Assembly (NCBI GenBank): GCA_944382895.1
Contig: CALWNV010000004.1
Span: 1 to 54,105 of the forward strand
Length of the DNA: 54,105 nucleotides
Source of the DNA: an uncultured Clostridia bacterium
Lineage (GTDB): Bacteria; Bacillota; Clostridia; Oscillospirales; UBA644
Reading direction: 5' to 3'
The stretch's first letter is position 1, and every line of letters begins with the position of its first letter. This document shows positions 1 through 8,129 of the stretch, piece after piece. Both the position numbers and the translations under genes were made by a program. The notes beneath the pieces were generated by a model that searched no databases, had not been told where the DNA came from, and saw nothing but the letters and a program-made list of their open reading frames with translations.

Positions 1-38
1 GATGATTTCCGGCAGGGATTGGACGGAGGTGGATTCTG

Positions 39-938
39 GTGCGAACGGTTGAAAAAGCGGTTTCGGTTGTACTTTGTGTTATTCTGTTTTTTGCGACTTT
101 ATATACCGGGATTTCCGTATCTCTCAAAATGACGGTTTTTGATAAGAATTTTTATGTGAAAAACGTTATTACGGATGAGTATATTAAAAGTCTTAGACTT
201 TATATCTCGGATATTATTTATAAGCAGCTTTTACTATATGAAACTGATCCTCAGAAAGTCTCGGAAAAAATTACGGAAGATGAACTTAGGCAACTTAGTG
301 AGGAAAATATTTTTTCTGCAGTCAATTCTGTTTTGAAAGGGGTCGATTATGAGATTGCTCGTTATGAAAATCCTGATATCCGCGCGGGGATTGAACAAGA
401 ACTTCAGTCTTTTGCTGAGGAAAACGATTTGAAGGTCGCTGACGGGGTGGTTGATGAGATATATCTTTCCGTTTGTAATACCGTTTCATTCAATACTGCG
501 GTTTTTTCTAAGTCTATGGTTGAGAAAGTTCCGGATATAAGCGGGTATGTTAAGATTTTTGACTATTGGTATCTTGGATTTGTAGTCTTCGTTTTATGTA
601 TATCGGGAATAATTTTTTTGAATCGTAAAAGGCTTTTTTCCGGATTATACTCATTGTTTACTTCTATATGGCTCGGTAGTGCGGTTTGTTTTATTCCTAT
701 GGCTATGTTGTCGCTATACGATCTTCCGTCCAGGCTTTCGTTGTCGGATGGGCCGATGCGCCTTTTTATGGAAGCTACAGTTTATGGGACACAAAATATT
801 TTTTTGTGGGTTTTCGGGTCGGTTTTTGTCTTTGCTTGTATAGGTTTAGGGCTGTCGATTTTTGTATTTGTAAGAAGGCATAATAAAGAAAAAAAAGCTT
901 CTGACAGATATTTTGCGGAAGTTGATGAACAAGCTTAA
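39..938 (+). CDS. Membrane protein of unknown function
   Basis: The 299-residue product is not recognised. It has one hydrophobic segment near residues 8-30, a polar and probably extracytoplasmic stretch at about 31-170 rich in Glu and Asp, and three further hydrophobic segments near 173-195, 203-226 and 253-280. A short charged tail rich in Lys and Glu ends the protein. The start is GTG at 39, chosen because a GGAGGT ribosome site lies at 25-30 with an 8-base gap. The layout suggests a four-pass membrane protein with an external sensing or binding domain. No catalytic motif was seen. It may continue an operon from outside the window. Confidence 0.75.
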   Translation: MRTVEKAVSVVLCVILFFATLYTGISVSLKMTVFDKNFYVKNVITDEYIKSLRLYISDIIYKQLLLYETDPQKVSEKITEDELRQLSEENIFSAVNSVLKGVDYEIARYENPDIRAGIEQELQSFAEENDLKVADGVVDEIYLSVCNTVSFNTAVFSKSMVEKVPDISGYVKIFDYWYLGFVVFVLCISGIIFLNRKRLFSGLYSLFTSIWLGSAVCFIPMAMLSLYDLPSRLSLSDGPMRLFMEATVYGTQNIFLWVFGSVFVFACIGLGLSIFVFVRRHNKEKKASDRYFAEVDEQA

Positions 939-990
939 AAATATTTGTTTTTTATTTTTTGAGAATATTTTTTTTGATGTAAATTTTTTA

Positions 991-1026
991 TCCGTGTCAA
1001 AACTTCTTAAGAAGTTTTGACACGGA
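991..1026. terminator. Perfect 36-bp palindrome, probable bidirectional terminator
   Basis: The two 18-base halves are exact reverse complements with no spacer. The left arm runs TCCGTGTCAAAACTTCTT. It sits 53 bases after the stop of the membrane-protein gene at 938 and is preceded by a T-rich run. The downstream T content is moderate (TCTTTGATTTG). A terminator is the simplest reading, but a regulator-binding site would also fit a perfect dyad. Confidence 0.55.
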
Positions 1027-1092
1027 TCTTTGATTTGTGAAAGTATTTGTAAAGCCTGATTTAACTTTATAATAGAATATTTTCAATAGAGA

Positions 1093-1132
1093 AAAACCCA
1101 TGAACATCAGGGGGGAGACGTTCATGGGTTTT
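1093..1132 (-). terminator. Terminator of the HtrA protease gene
   Basis: A 13-bp perfect stem (1093-1105 with 1120-1132) encloses a 14-base loop. On the minus strand the right arm runs directly into a T-run, as expected for an intrinsic terminator. It lies about 75 bases beyond the stop codon of the minus-strand protease gene. The plus-strand loop contains a G-rich run followed by an ATG (see findings). Confidence 0.7.
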
Positions 1133-1204
1133 GAAAATGTTCAGATAATCGGGAATGATTATCTAACAAATATATAAAGGAGGGAAGTTAAAAGCAAATT
1201 TATT

Positions 1205-2557
1205 TTAAAGGCTGGAGCGCAGATCCAGTGTAAAGGAAAGCATTTCGCCGTCGCGTATAACACTCAGGTTTATCTGGTCTCCTATTTTCATTTTTCTGAT
1301 CTCTGATGTAAGTTCTTCTATTGACCTGATTCGGGTATCGTTAAACTTTGTTATAACATCGTTTACTTGGATTCCGGCATCTTTTGCGGCCCCGCCTTCG
1401 GTTAATTCAACTACAAGAACTCCTCTGATCCCGGATTCTGTACGCCCGGTAATGCCTATTACAGGTTTTTCTACCGCACCTTTGGAAATCAAGTCTGACG
1501 CAACGGATAAAACGTTATTTATTTGAAGAGCAAAACTCAGATTTTCATATAAACCGGATATCTTTACTGAATTTATACCGATTACCTGTCCGTACATATT
1601 CACAAGCGGTCCGCCTGAATTACCTGAGTTTATCGCCGCATCGTGCTGAATCACGTTTATTGTAAGCCCGAGTGAGGAAAATGTCAGACTGTCTCTTTTT
1701 GCGCTTACTACACCTTTTGTGACTGTTTGAAAAAGATCGGAACTGTATGGGGTACCTATAGCTAAAACTTCTTCGCCCGGAACTACTTTTGAACTGTCCC
1801 CGAATGTTGCGGGAGTAAAAGTTCCTTCTATTTTTATGATCCCGACATCGCTTTCGCTGTCGTAGGCTATAAGCTCTGCTTGATGTTCGTTTTTATCGTT
1901 TGTTGTTACTGTTATAGAACGTGCATCTTCGACAACATGAGCGTTTGTAATGATATATCCGTCTTCGGACATTATTACTCCGCTTCCTCCGCTTATACCG
2001 GCCTGATTAGTCGCTTCTATTTGTACGACGCTCGGTAAAACCTTTTGTACAACTTGTTCGGATGAGAGCTTTCCGGTCTCGTCTGTGGTAAGAGTTTCGG
2101 AATTATCAGAGGAAGGAGTTTGCTGTTGGTTTATAACTACGTTCCCGCTTGGCCCAAATGTTTTTTCAATTGGGTTTACGAACACAGAAAATATAAACAT
2201 TCCCGCACATGCTACCGCACAGACCATTGAAATAATGGCAACGGGGATCCAGCCGTTTCTTTTCTTTTTGTCCTTTTTCGTATGTTTCTTTACAGGCTGC
2301 TCAGGAACCACTTGTGTTGTCGGTTGTGTATAAACAGTATTTGTCTGTATTGTTTCTGATGGGTAGGGGGAAACATATGGCTGTTCACGGAGGTCAGACG
2401 GATATGATGTGTAGCCGTCGGAGACCGTCTCATTGCTCATCTCTGTAAATACCCGGTTGTTTTCTTCTTGATTAAAAGGTTCTTTTGTTGAAGGGTCTTT
2501 GTCGTGCGTGTTTGTATTATCCGGGTTGACGTTGTTAGGATTGATTTGATCCGGCAT
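1205..2557 (-). CDS. HtrA/DegP-type membrane-anchored serine protease
   Basis: This is a 450-residue trypsin-like protease with a C-terminal PDZ domain, of the family that degrades or chaperones misfolded extracytoplasmic proteins. About 100 polar residues rich in Asn, Pro and Gln come first, then a Lys-rich patch and one membrane segment at about 103-125. The protease domain has the triad His207 (NAHVVED), Asp237 (ESDVGII) and Ser314 (GNSGGPL). The PDZ domain covers roughly 360-445. The ATG at 2557 has AGGAGG at the right spacing. The topology implies a cytoplasmic tail and an external protease domain. It appears monocistronic, with its own promoter and terminator. Confidence 0.95.
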   Translation of the reverse strand: MPDQINPNNVNPDNTNTHDKDPSTKEPFNQEENNRVFTEMSNETVSDGYTSYPSDLREQPYVSPYPSETIQTNTVYTQPTTQVVPEQPVKKHTKKDKKKRNGWIPVAIISMVCAVACAGMFIFSVFVNPIEKTFGPSGNVVINQQQTPSSDNSETLTTDETGKLSSEQVVQKVLPSVVQIEATNQAGISGGSGVIMSEDGYIITNAHVVEDARSITVTTNDKNEHQAELIAYDSESDVGIIKIEGTFTPATFGDSSKVVPGEEVLAIGTPYSSDLFQTVTKGVVSAKRDSLTFSSLGLTINVIQHDAAINSGNSGGPLVNMYGQVIGINSVKISGLYENLSFALQINNVLSVASDLISKGAVEKPVIGITGRTESGIRGVLVVELTEGGAAKDAGIQVNDVITKFNDTRIRSIEELTSEIRKMKIGDQINLSVIRDGEMLSFTLDLRSSL

Positions 2558-2587
2558 ATTTTTTCCTCCTGTCTGTTTTCTGATAAT

Positions 2588-2614
2588 ATTATATCATTAG
2601 TTTTCGTTTGTCAA
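2588..2614 (-). promoter_or_regulatory. Candidate promoter of the HtrA gene
   Basis: On the minus strand a TTGACA box (2609-2614) precedes a TATAAT box (2588-2593). Both boxes match the consensus, but the spacer is only 15 bases, shorter than the optimal 17. It lies about 30 bases upstream of the start codon. The short spacer could mean weak basal activity or help from a regulator. Confidence 0.5.
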
Positions 2615-2650
2615 ATGAAGAAAATTCAAACAAATTGGTGTCAATTTGTA

Positions 2651-3220
2651 TCATAAATGTTGAAATTCGTGTCTTAAAATTGAGAAAACCTTTATATCAC
2701 GGAATTCATTACCTATTTTAATATGTTGTCTAAGTGTCCCTTCATATGTCATGTTCAATTTACGTAAAAGTTTTTCTGAGCGTATGTTTTCGATATCGCA
2801 CATTCCGCAAACACGATTGAGTTTCATTACATTAAACGCAAAATTCAGTACGGCTATTGCACTTTCTTCGGCATATCCGTTATTCCAGTATTCTTCTCCC
2901 AGCCAAAAGCCTGTTTCCGCATAGAGATTCGGTTCCGCAATGTCGTGCAGATTTATCACGCCGATCGCGCGGTGATCAGATTTTCTTTCTATAATCCAAT
3001 CGGTACAGGAATTGTCATCGTATTTTGTTATCAGCGTGTTTATGAACCCGAGTGTTTCCAGCGCGGTTCGGTGAGCGTTCCAGACTTCATATTTGCAGAC
3101 ATTTTCGTTTTTCATACATATAAATAAGTCATCTGTATCCGTAAGATATGCTCGGCGCAGAAGAAGCCTTGTTGTTTCTATTACGGGAAGGGGTTTGAAA
3201 TATTTTAATAATCTGTTCAT
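2651..3220 (-). CDS. GNAT N-acetyltransferase, RimJ/RimL-like
   Basis: The 189-residue product resembles the Acetyltransf_3 group, which transfers acetyl from acetyl-CoA to protein N-termini or small amines. The opening ETTRLLLRRAYLTD and the central ETGFWLGEEYWNNGYAEE are typical, followed by a segment with N-x-RSEKLLRKLNM. The start at 3220 is preferred over an upstream one at 3274. It sits at an ATGA overlap with the stop of the preceding methyltransferase and has an AAGGAAGG ribosome site. Coupling to an rRNA methyltransferase hints at a ribosomal-protein substrate, but the substrate cannot be read from the sequence. Confidence 0.88.
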   Translation of the reverse strand: MNRLLKYFKPLPVIETTRLLLRRAYLTDTDDLFICMKNENVCKYEVWNAHRTALETLGFINTLITKYDDNSCTDWIIERKSDHRAIGVINLHDIAEPNLYAETGFWLGEEYWNNGYAEESAIAVLNFAFNVMKLNRVCGMCDIENIRSEKLLRKLNMTYEGTLRQHIKIGNEFRDIKVFSILRHEFQHL

Positions 3221-4356
3221 TTTGTGTTTTCCTTCCTTTTCGGGCTGTTTCCCAGAAATCTGTAATATTGACATTCGATCCGTCCATTAAAAAGTTTTCT
3301 TCTCTTGTCGGCTTTTCTTCCGAATATTTTTTCAAAACCTGTATATGCCGTCAGTATGTAATATGACCAGTTGTCAAGTTTCGAAAAAACTTCTGACATA
3401 GTCTTATACAGTTTTTCAGCCTGTTTTTCTGTTCCGAGTCGTTCTCCGTAGGGAGGATTTGTAATTATAAATCCGTAACTTTCTTCAGAATACAGGTTTT
3501 TTACGTCTTTTACTTTAAAATCAATATATTTGTCAAGCCCGGATTGTTTAGCATGTATAACGGACAGCTCAATGGCTTTTGGGTCCATGTCACTGCCGTA
3601 AATACTGAGCTTTTTATCTGGAGTATATAGCGATACCGCCTCGTCTCTTATTTCCTTCCATATTTTATCGGAGAAAAACGGCCATTGCTCACATACAAAC
3701 GATCTTTTTAATCCCGGAGCCCTATTAAGCGCGATCATCACGGCTTCAATGGGGATTGTTCCTGTTCCGCACAGTGGATCACAAAGTGTACGTTCTGCTT
3801 TCCAGTAGCTGAGCTGGATCAGTGCCGCCGCAAGAGTTTCTTTCAGAGGCGCCTCTCCCGCAAGCGCACGGTATCCTCTTTTATGCAGACCTTCTCCGGA
3901 AGTATCGATTGTAAGAGATACGGTATTTTTAACAATTGATACGGATATTTTGTATACAGGTCCGGTTTCTTCAAAATAATCCGTCCCGTATTTTTGCTTC
4001 ATTTTTTCAACAATTGCCTTTTTTGTGACCGACTGGCACGCCGGAACACTGGAAAGTGTGCTTTGTATAGATTTTCCGATTACATGCATTTTCGCATCTA
4101 TCGGCATGAACTCCCCCCACGCAACGGCTTTTACTCCTTGGAAAAGTTCTTCAAACGTCTCCGCATTAAATGATGCGACTTCCCATAATACCCTGTCTGC
4201 CGTACGTAGCCACATGTTTAATCTCGCGATATCTGTTTCCGTTCCATCTAAAACAACTTTCCCGTTTTCCGTGACGGCATTTTCATATCCTAAATTTTTT
4301 ATTTCTCTTGCTGTTATGCTTTCCAGCCCGAAAGCCGCGGTTGCAATTATTTTCAA
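3217..4356 (-). CDS. THUMP-domain rRNA guanine-N2 methyltransferase (RlmL/YpsC type)
   Basis: The 379-residue product has an N-terminal THUMP RNA-binding region (about 1-155) and a C-terminal class I SAM-dependent methyltransferase domain (UPF0020). Visible motifs are DPLCGTGTIPIEA for SAM binding and NPPYGER as the catalytic N-P-P-Y loop. Family members methylate a guanine of 23S rRNA. The start is TTG at 4354-4356 with a GAAGGG ribosome site upstream. The C-terminal GR-x-ECQYYRFLG segment matches the usual end of the family. The gene overlaps the acetyltransferase by 4 bases, so the two are probably translated together. Confidence 0.92.
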   Translation of the reverse strand: MKIIATAAFGLESITAREIKNLGYENAVTENGKVVLDGTETDIARLNMWLRTADRVLWEVASFNAETFEELFQGVKAVAWGEFMPIDAKMHVIGKSIQSTLSSVPACQSVTKKAIVEKMKQKYGTDYFEETGPVYKISVSIVKNTVSLTIDTSGEGLHKRGYRALAGEAPLKETLAAALIQLSYWKAERTLCDPLCGTGTIPIEAVMIALNRAPGLKRSFVCEQWPFFSDKIWKEIRDEAVSLYTPDKKLSIYGSDMDPKAIELSVIHAKQSGLDKYIDFKVKDVKNLYSEESYGFIITNPPYGERLGTEKQAEKLYKTMSEVFSKLDNWSYYILTAYTGFEKIFGRKADKRRKLFNGRIECQYYRFLGNSPKRKENTK

Positions 4357-4469
4357 GAAAATATCCCTTCTTCCAAAAATAGCATAAGTAGTTTGAGTTT
4401 AGACATCTGTTTTTATCTGACCTGATATCCGTGTGTTTTTTTTGATTTTTTTAAGTGTATGGCTTATTT

Positions 4470-4498
4470 ATTATACAATATATTTTTTCGTAAATCAA
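4470..4498 (-). promoter_or_regulatory. Promoter for the RlmL-type methyltransferase operon
   Basis: Minus-strand TTGATT (4493-4498) and TATAAT (4470-4475) boxes are separated by 17 bases. They point toward the methyltransferase and leave a leader of about 110 bases. This promoter is back-to-back with the one for rlmD in the same intergenic region. Confidence 0.7.
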
Positions 4499-4516
4499 GA
4501 ATATTTGGCTATTGAC

Positions 4517-4545
4517 TTGACAATTTTTTAATAATCATATATAAT
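4517..4545 (+). promoter_or_regulatory. Promoter for rlmD
   Basis: TTGACA (4517-4522) and TATAAT (4540-4545) are exact consensus boxes with a 17-base spacer. They lie about 30 bases before the rlmD start codon. Strong housekeeping expression is expected. Confidence 0.82.
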
Positions 4546-4577
4546 ATTATGGGTTTATATAAAGCGAGGCGAAAAAA

Positions 4578-5954
4578 ATGTTGAAAAAAAACGAAATAGT
4601 AAAACTCACCATTGATAAAATGACTTTTGAAGGCCTTGGTGTTGCGCGCTATAATGATGAAGACTGCAATAATTTTGCAGTTTTTGTTCATGCGGCAGCT
4701 GTGGGAGAAATACTGGATTGCCGGATAGTAAAGGTCTTGCCTAAATACGCTTTTGCTATTCCTGAAAGTTTCGATTTGCTTTCTGATATCCGCGTCGAGC
4801 CTGAATGTAAAACTTATCGCCGTTGTGGCGGGTGTAGTTTTTCAAATATTTCATATCCTGCCGAAGTTGAATTCAAAAAAGGCTTTGTCGAAGATGCTTT
4901 TCATAAAAATTTTCCTTCGAACGTTTGTAAAATAGAAGATGTGATAGCTTCTCCTCAGGATGAATTTTATCGTAATAAAGCGCAGTTCCCTGTTTCATTG
5001 AACGGTAAATGCGGATTTTTCGCAAAGAATACGCATCGTATAGTGGAAATTGAGAAATGTTTTCTTAACGATGAGGCGTTTTTGCCTTTGGTGGAAACAT
5101 TTGAAAGCTATATTTCCAGATATATGGTTTCGTGTTACAATGAGGAAACGGGGAAAGGTCTGCTTAGACATTTTTGCCTCAGAAAAGCTCCGGGAACCGG
5201 AGAAATAATGATAATAATTGTTGTAAACGGAAGAGATATTCCTCATAAAGAGCAGCTTACTTCCGCGCTTTCCGCTCATGACGGAGTTAAAAGCATTTAT
5301 ATGAACATAAACACAGCCAATACAAATGTTATTTTAAGCCGCGAATGTCGTCTTTTATGGGGGAAGGAGACGATCCGGGACAGGCTGTGCAGTATGTTCT
5401 TCGATATATCTCCTCTGTCTTTTTATCAGATAAATTCGCCTCAGGCCGAGAATATATATAACTATATAAAAGAAAACGCCGGTCTTACACAGGATGATAT
5501 TGTTTTGGATTTGTATTCCGGTATAGGAACGATAGGCCTTATATTGTCACGGCAGGTAAAAAAAGTGATTGCGATTGAGGTCGTGGAGCAAGCTGTTTCA
5601 AACGCTGCGCAAAATATGCTGCAGAACGATATTAGGAATTATCTTTTATATCTTGCGTCCGCGGCTGAAACAACGGACATACTGTCAGGACTGCCTTCCG
5701 CGGATATCCCCAATGTTGTGATTGTCGATCCCCCGAGAAAAGGTCTTGACGAAGAGACAATAAAAGCTATGTTGAAAATAAACCCGCGGAAAATCATCTA
5801 CGTCAGTTGCAATCCGGCAACTCTTGCGCGTGATCTTGAAATAATTACGCGTACGGAACCTTCATATAAACTGGATAAAATCCAGCCTTTTGACATGTTC
5901 CCAAGGACATCTCACGTCGAGACGGTAGTATTGATATCAAAAACAGAGATATAA
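4578..5954 (+). CDS. rlmD: 23S rRNA (uracil-C5)-methyltransferase, RlmD/RumA family
   Basis: The 458-residue enzyme makes 5-methyluridine in 23S rRNA using SAM. An N-terminal TRAM-like domain (about 1-65) is followed by a cluster of Cys77, Cys83 and Cys86 (C-x5-C-x2-C) plus Cys161, the expected [4Fe-4S] ligands. The SAM site DLYSGIGTIGL is at about 313-323. The catalytic loop YVSCNPATLARDL holds Cys411 as nucleophile, and DPPRKGLD is also present. The ATG at 4578 follows a GAGGCG ribosome site. It is transcribed divergently from another rRNA methyltransferase. Whether it modifies U747, U1939 or both cannot be told from sequence. Confidence 0.94.
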   Translation: MLKKNEIVKLTIDKMTFEGLGVARYNDEDCNNFAVFVHAAAVGEILDCRIVKVLPKYAFAIPESFDLLSDIRVEPECKTYRRCGGCSFSNISYPAEVEFKKGFVEDAFHKNFPSNVCKIEDVIASPQDEFYRNKAQFPVSLNGKCGFFAKNTHRIVEIEKCFLNDEAFLPLVETFESYISRYMVSCYNEETGKGLLRHFCLRKAPGTGEIMIIIVVNGRDIPHKEQLTSALSAHDGVKSIYMNINTANTNVILSRECRLLWGKETIRDRLCSMFFDISPLSFYQINSPQAENIYNYIKENAGLTQDDIVLDLYSGIGTIGLILSRQVKKVIAIEVVEQAVSNAAQNMLQNDIRNYLLYLASAAETTDILSGLPSADIPNVVIVDPPRKGLDEETIKAMLKINPRKIIYVSCNPATLARDLEIITRTEPSYKLDKIQPFDMFPRTSHVETVVLISKTEI

Positions 5955-6235
5955 AGATATGAAAAACTGCTTTTTGATATTTTGCGCATATTTTTAATCC
6001 TGACTGCAATACTCTTACAAGCAGAAAAAAGCCCTCTATGCGTTTATAAAACATTAAAATAATTTTGTACATGTTATATGTTGACTTTAATGAACACATA
6101 TTAATGTGAACACGGTTGCATGGACAACAAACTTACTGATATGCGAGAGGATCGAATAACAAGTAATTTTCATGATTGGAAAAAATAGGTTTTTATTATA
6201 TTGGATTGTTGTTGAGCGAAGATTAAAATTACAGT

Positions 6236-6273
6236 AAAGTCGCCCGGTCATATTATATAATGCAGGCGGCTTT
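6236..6273 (+). terminator. Terminator-like hairpin
   Basis: A 9-bp stem with one G-U pair (6236-6244 with 6265-6273) encloses an AT-rich 20-base loop. It is followed by GTTATTTTGATT. It lies 282 bases after the rlmD stop, so it either ends a long untranslated tail or an unrecognised short transcript in the gap. Confidence 0.5.
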
Positions 6274-6399
6274 GTTATTTTGATTAATAAAGTATCGATA
6301 TATGAGGTGTTTACTGTAAATGATACTAAGTTGTTTTTGCTTTGATTTTGTTATTTAATGAATGGTGTCTTTATATTACAACAAATAAACGATAAAATA

Positions 6400-6429
6400 T
6401 TGACAAATCCAGAGATTGTATGATATAAT
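6400..6429 (+). promoter_or_regulatory. Promoter for metF
   Basis: TTGACA (6400-6405) and TATAAT (6424-6429) are separated by 18 bases. The leader to metF is about 145 bases. No S-box (SAM-I) consensus and no terminator/antiterminator pair was seen in the leader, although it contains a possible 21-codon frame. Confidence 0.72.
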
Positions 6430-6579
6430 ATTTAATTATAAGATATGTCGGCAGAGAAGTCTATTTCCGAAATAAAATATAGTTTTTGAGGATAAAACGC
6501 TATGAGAAAGTTGTTCCTGAAAAATTTATATATTGGTCTTTTTGTCGGCATGAAAAAAATTGTATGAAAGCGAAATTAT

Positions 6580-7470
6580 ATGAATATTTCAGATAAGTTC
6601 AAACAGAAAAACGTTATTTTCTCAATGGAGGTCTTCCCTCCCAAAAAAACAAGCCCGATCGAAACCATATATTCTACTTTCTCGGATATATGGCAGGTTC
6701 CTGCTGATTTTATAAGTGTTACATACGGAGCCGGAGGGACTGAGGCTCAGAAAAACAAGACCTGTGCGATATCTTCATTGCTGAAGTCGGAGTATTCCGT
6801 TGAGCCGCTGGCTCATCTTACCTGTCTTACTTCAGATAAAGAGGAGATATGCTCTGCGCTCGAGCTCCTTAAACAAAACGGGATCACTAATGTTCTCGCT
6901 TTACGCGGAGACAGGAATCCGGAGATCTCTCCTAAAAATGTTTTTGAGCATGCGAGTGATCTGGTTTCATTTATAAAAAAATACGATCCCTCTTTTAATA
7001 TTGTAGGCGCTTGTTATCCTGAGGGACACGGTGAATGTGAGAGTCTGCAAAAGGATATTGAACATCTTAAGATCAAAGTGGAGGCGGGTGTTTCCCATCT
7101 TATAACACAGTTGTTTTTTGATAATGATCAGTTTTTTTCATTTATGGATATGCTTGAAAAAAACGGAATAGATGTACCTGTGGAAGCGGGGATAATGCCT
7201 GTAATAAACAAATCTCAGATTGAGAGAATCGTCACCATGTGCGGGTCATCGTTACCGCGAAGATTTTCACATATGATAAGCAGATATGCAGCTGATCCTC
7301 TTGCGCTGAGGGATGCAGGTATATCATATGCTACACAGCAGATAATTGAACTTGTGTCAAGCGGTGTTCGAGGGATACATCTTTATACCATGAATAATAT
7401 AGAGCTAGCTAAAAAAATAAATGAAAACATACGCAGCGTTATACGCTCCGCCAATAAAGAAAATGACTGA
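6580..7470 (+). CDS. metF: Methylenetetrahydrofolate reductase
   Basis: The 296-residue flavoprotein reduces 5,10-methylene-THF to 5-methyl-THF, which supplies methyl groups for methionine synthesis or enters the Wood-Ljungdahl pathway. The N-terminal FSMEVFPPKK carries the family's conserved Glu. LTCLTSDKEEI, VLALRGDR and HLITQLFFDN are typical barrel segments. The length matches bacterial MetF. The next gene starts inside its last codons, and its product resembles the MetH activation domain. This favours a role in cobalamin-dependent methionine synthesis. No metH is in the window. Confidence 0.95.
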   Translation: MNISDKFKQKNVIFSMEVFPPKKTSPIETIYSTFSDIWQVPADFISVTYGAGGTEAQKNKTCAISSLLKSEYSVEPLAHLTCLTSDKEEICSALELLKQNGITNVLALRGDRNPEISPKNVFEHASDLVSFIKKYDPSFNIVGACYPEGHGECESLQKDIEHLKIKVEAGVSHLITQLFFDNDQFFSFMDMLEKNGIDVPVEAGIMPVINKSQIERIVTMCGSSLPRRFSHMISRYAADPLALRDAGISYATQQIIELVSSGVRGIHLYTMNNIELAKKINENIRSVIRSANKEND

Positions 7471-8032
7471 CGAAAACAAAGCTTTGATTTATCTTGGATA
7501 CAGAGGCTCCGACATTCCGGAGGATGTCCGGGGTCTTATTGATTTTTGTAAAAAGAAAGTCGATGAAACGGCAGAAGAAAAATATGTGTATAAAAAATTC
7601 CGTTTGGCCAGAGACGATGATGGGATTTTATTTGCCGGGACAGGTCTTTATGTTGTCAGCAGAAATCTTTCCGATGTTCTTAAGGACTGTGAGGAAGCTT
7701 ACCTGCTGGCCGTGACTCTTGGCATAGGCGCAGATACGTTGATAAGAAAATATATGGTTTCAGAACCAGAAAAAGGTGTTTTGCTTGACAGCTTGTTTTC
7801 TGTTAAAGCAGACAAGCTTGCTGATAAAGCACAGCAAGAGATTGAAGGTTTATGTAAGAGATCTCTTTCGTTCAGATTTAGTCCGGGATATGGGGATCTT
7901 CCTCTCGAGTGTCAGAATGATATAATAGATATTTTGGACACGAGGAAAAGGATAGGTCTTTTTGTGACATCTTCTCAGATGATGACACCGACAAAGTCAG
8001 TGACGGCTATTCTGGGAGTAAAAAATATATAA
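7463..8032 (+). CDS. Stand-alone MetH activation-domain-like protein
   Basis: The 189-residue product resembles the B12-dependent methionine synthase activation domain (Met_synt_B12), which reactivates cob(II)alamin by SAM-dependent methylation. The diagnostic part is near the C-terminus: RFSPGYGDLPLE, then IGLFVTSSQMMTPTKSVTAI, corresponding to the SAM-binding loop of MetH. The start is placed at ATG 7463, which overlaps the metF stop by 8 bases, rather than at 7421. In many Clostridia MetH lacks this domain and a separate protein supplies it. That division of labour is inferred here. Confidence 0.85.
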   Translation: MTDENKALIYLGYRGSDIPEDVRGLIDFCKKKVDETAEEKYVYKKFRLARDDDGILFAGTGLYVVSRNLSDVLKDCEEAYLLAVTLGIGADTLIRKYMVSEPEKGVLLDSLFSVKADKLADKAQQEIEGLCKRSLSFRFSPGYGDLPLECQNDIIDILDTRKRIGLFVTSSQMMTPTKSVTAILGVKNI

Positions 8033-8056
8033 GGAAATGTTTTCCTTAATTTGTTT
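8033..8056 (+). terminator. Short terminator-like hairpin after the metF pair
   Basis: AAGGAAA and TTTCCTT arms lie immediately after the stop codon and are followed by AATTTGTTT. The stem is only 7-8 bp and AT-rich, so termination is probably partial. Confidence 0.4.
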
Positions 8057-8060
8057 ACTA

Positions 8061-8089
8061 TTGCAAAAAAAAGAAAAGTATGTTATACT
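8061..8089 (+). promoter_or_regulatory. Promoter for the lon operon
   Basis: TTGCAA (8061-8066) and TATACT (8084-8089) are separated by 17 bases, about 40 bases before the lon start. A small dyad, TGTTA at 8081-8085 and TAACA at 8096-8100, straddles the -10 box and could be an operator. It matches neither the CIRCE nor the CtsR consensus. Confidence 0.68.
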
Positions 8090-8129
8090 AAAACGTAACA
8101 TATATTAAGGTTATATGTGGAGTAGAATT

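Larger units (their letters stand above)
5955..6579. other. Intergenic region of 625 bp, no gene supported
   Basis: This AT-rich gap lies between rlmD and metF. It holds a terminator-like hairpin at 6236-6273, the metF promoter at 6400-6429, and two very short reading frames. One is 22 codons at 6119-6187 with no ribosome site. The other is 21 codons at 6501-6566 with a weak GAGG upstream. No tRNA, riboswitch or conserved protein was recognised. Confidence 0.6.

Noticed and set aside
6119-6187. A 22-codon frame in the rlmD-metF gap
   Set aside because: No ribosome site and no family resemblance; chance frames of this size are common in AT-rich DNA.
6430-6579. SAM riboswitch in the metF leader
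   Set aside because: I saw none of the S-box core sequences or paired terminator/antiterminator stems.
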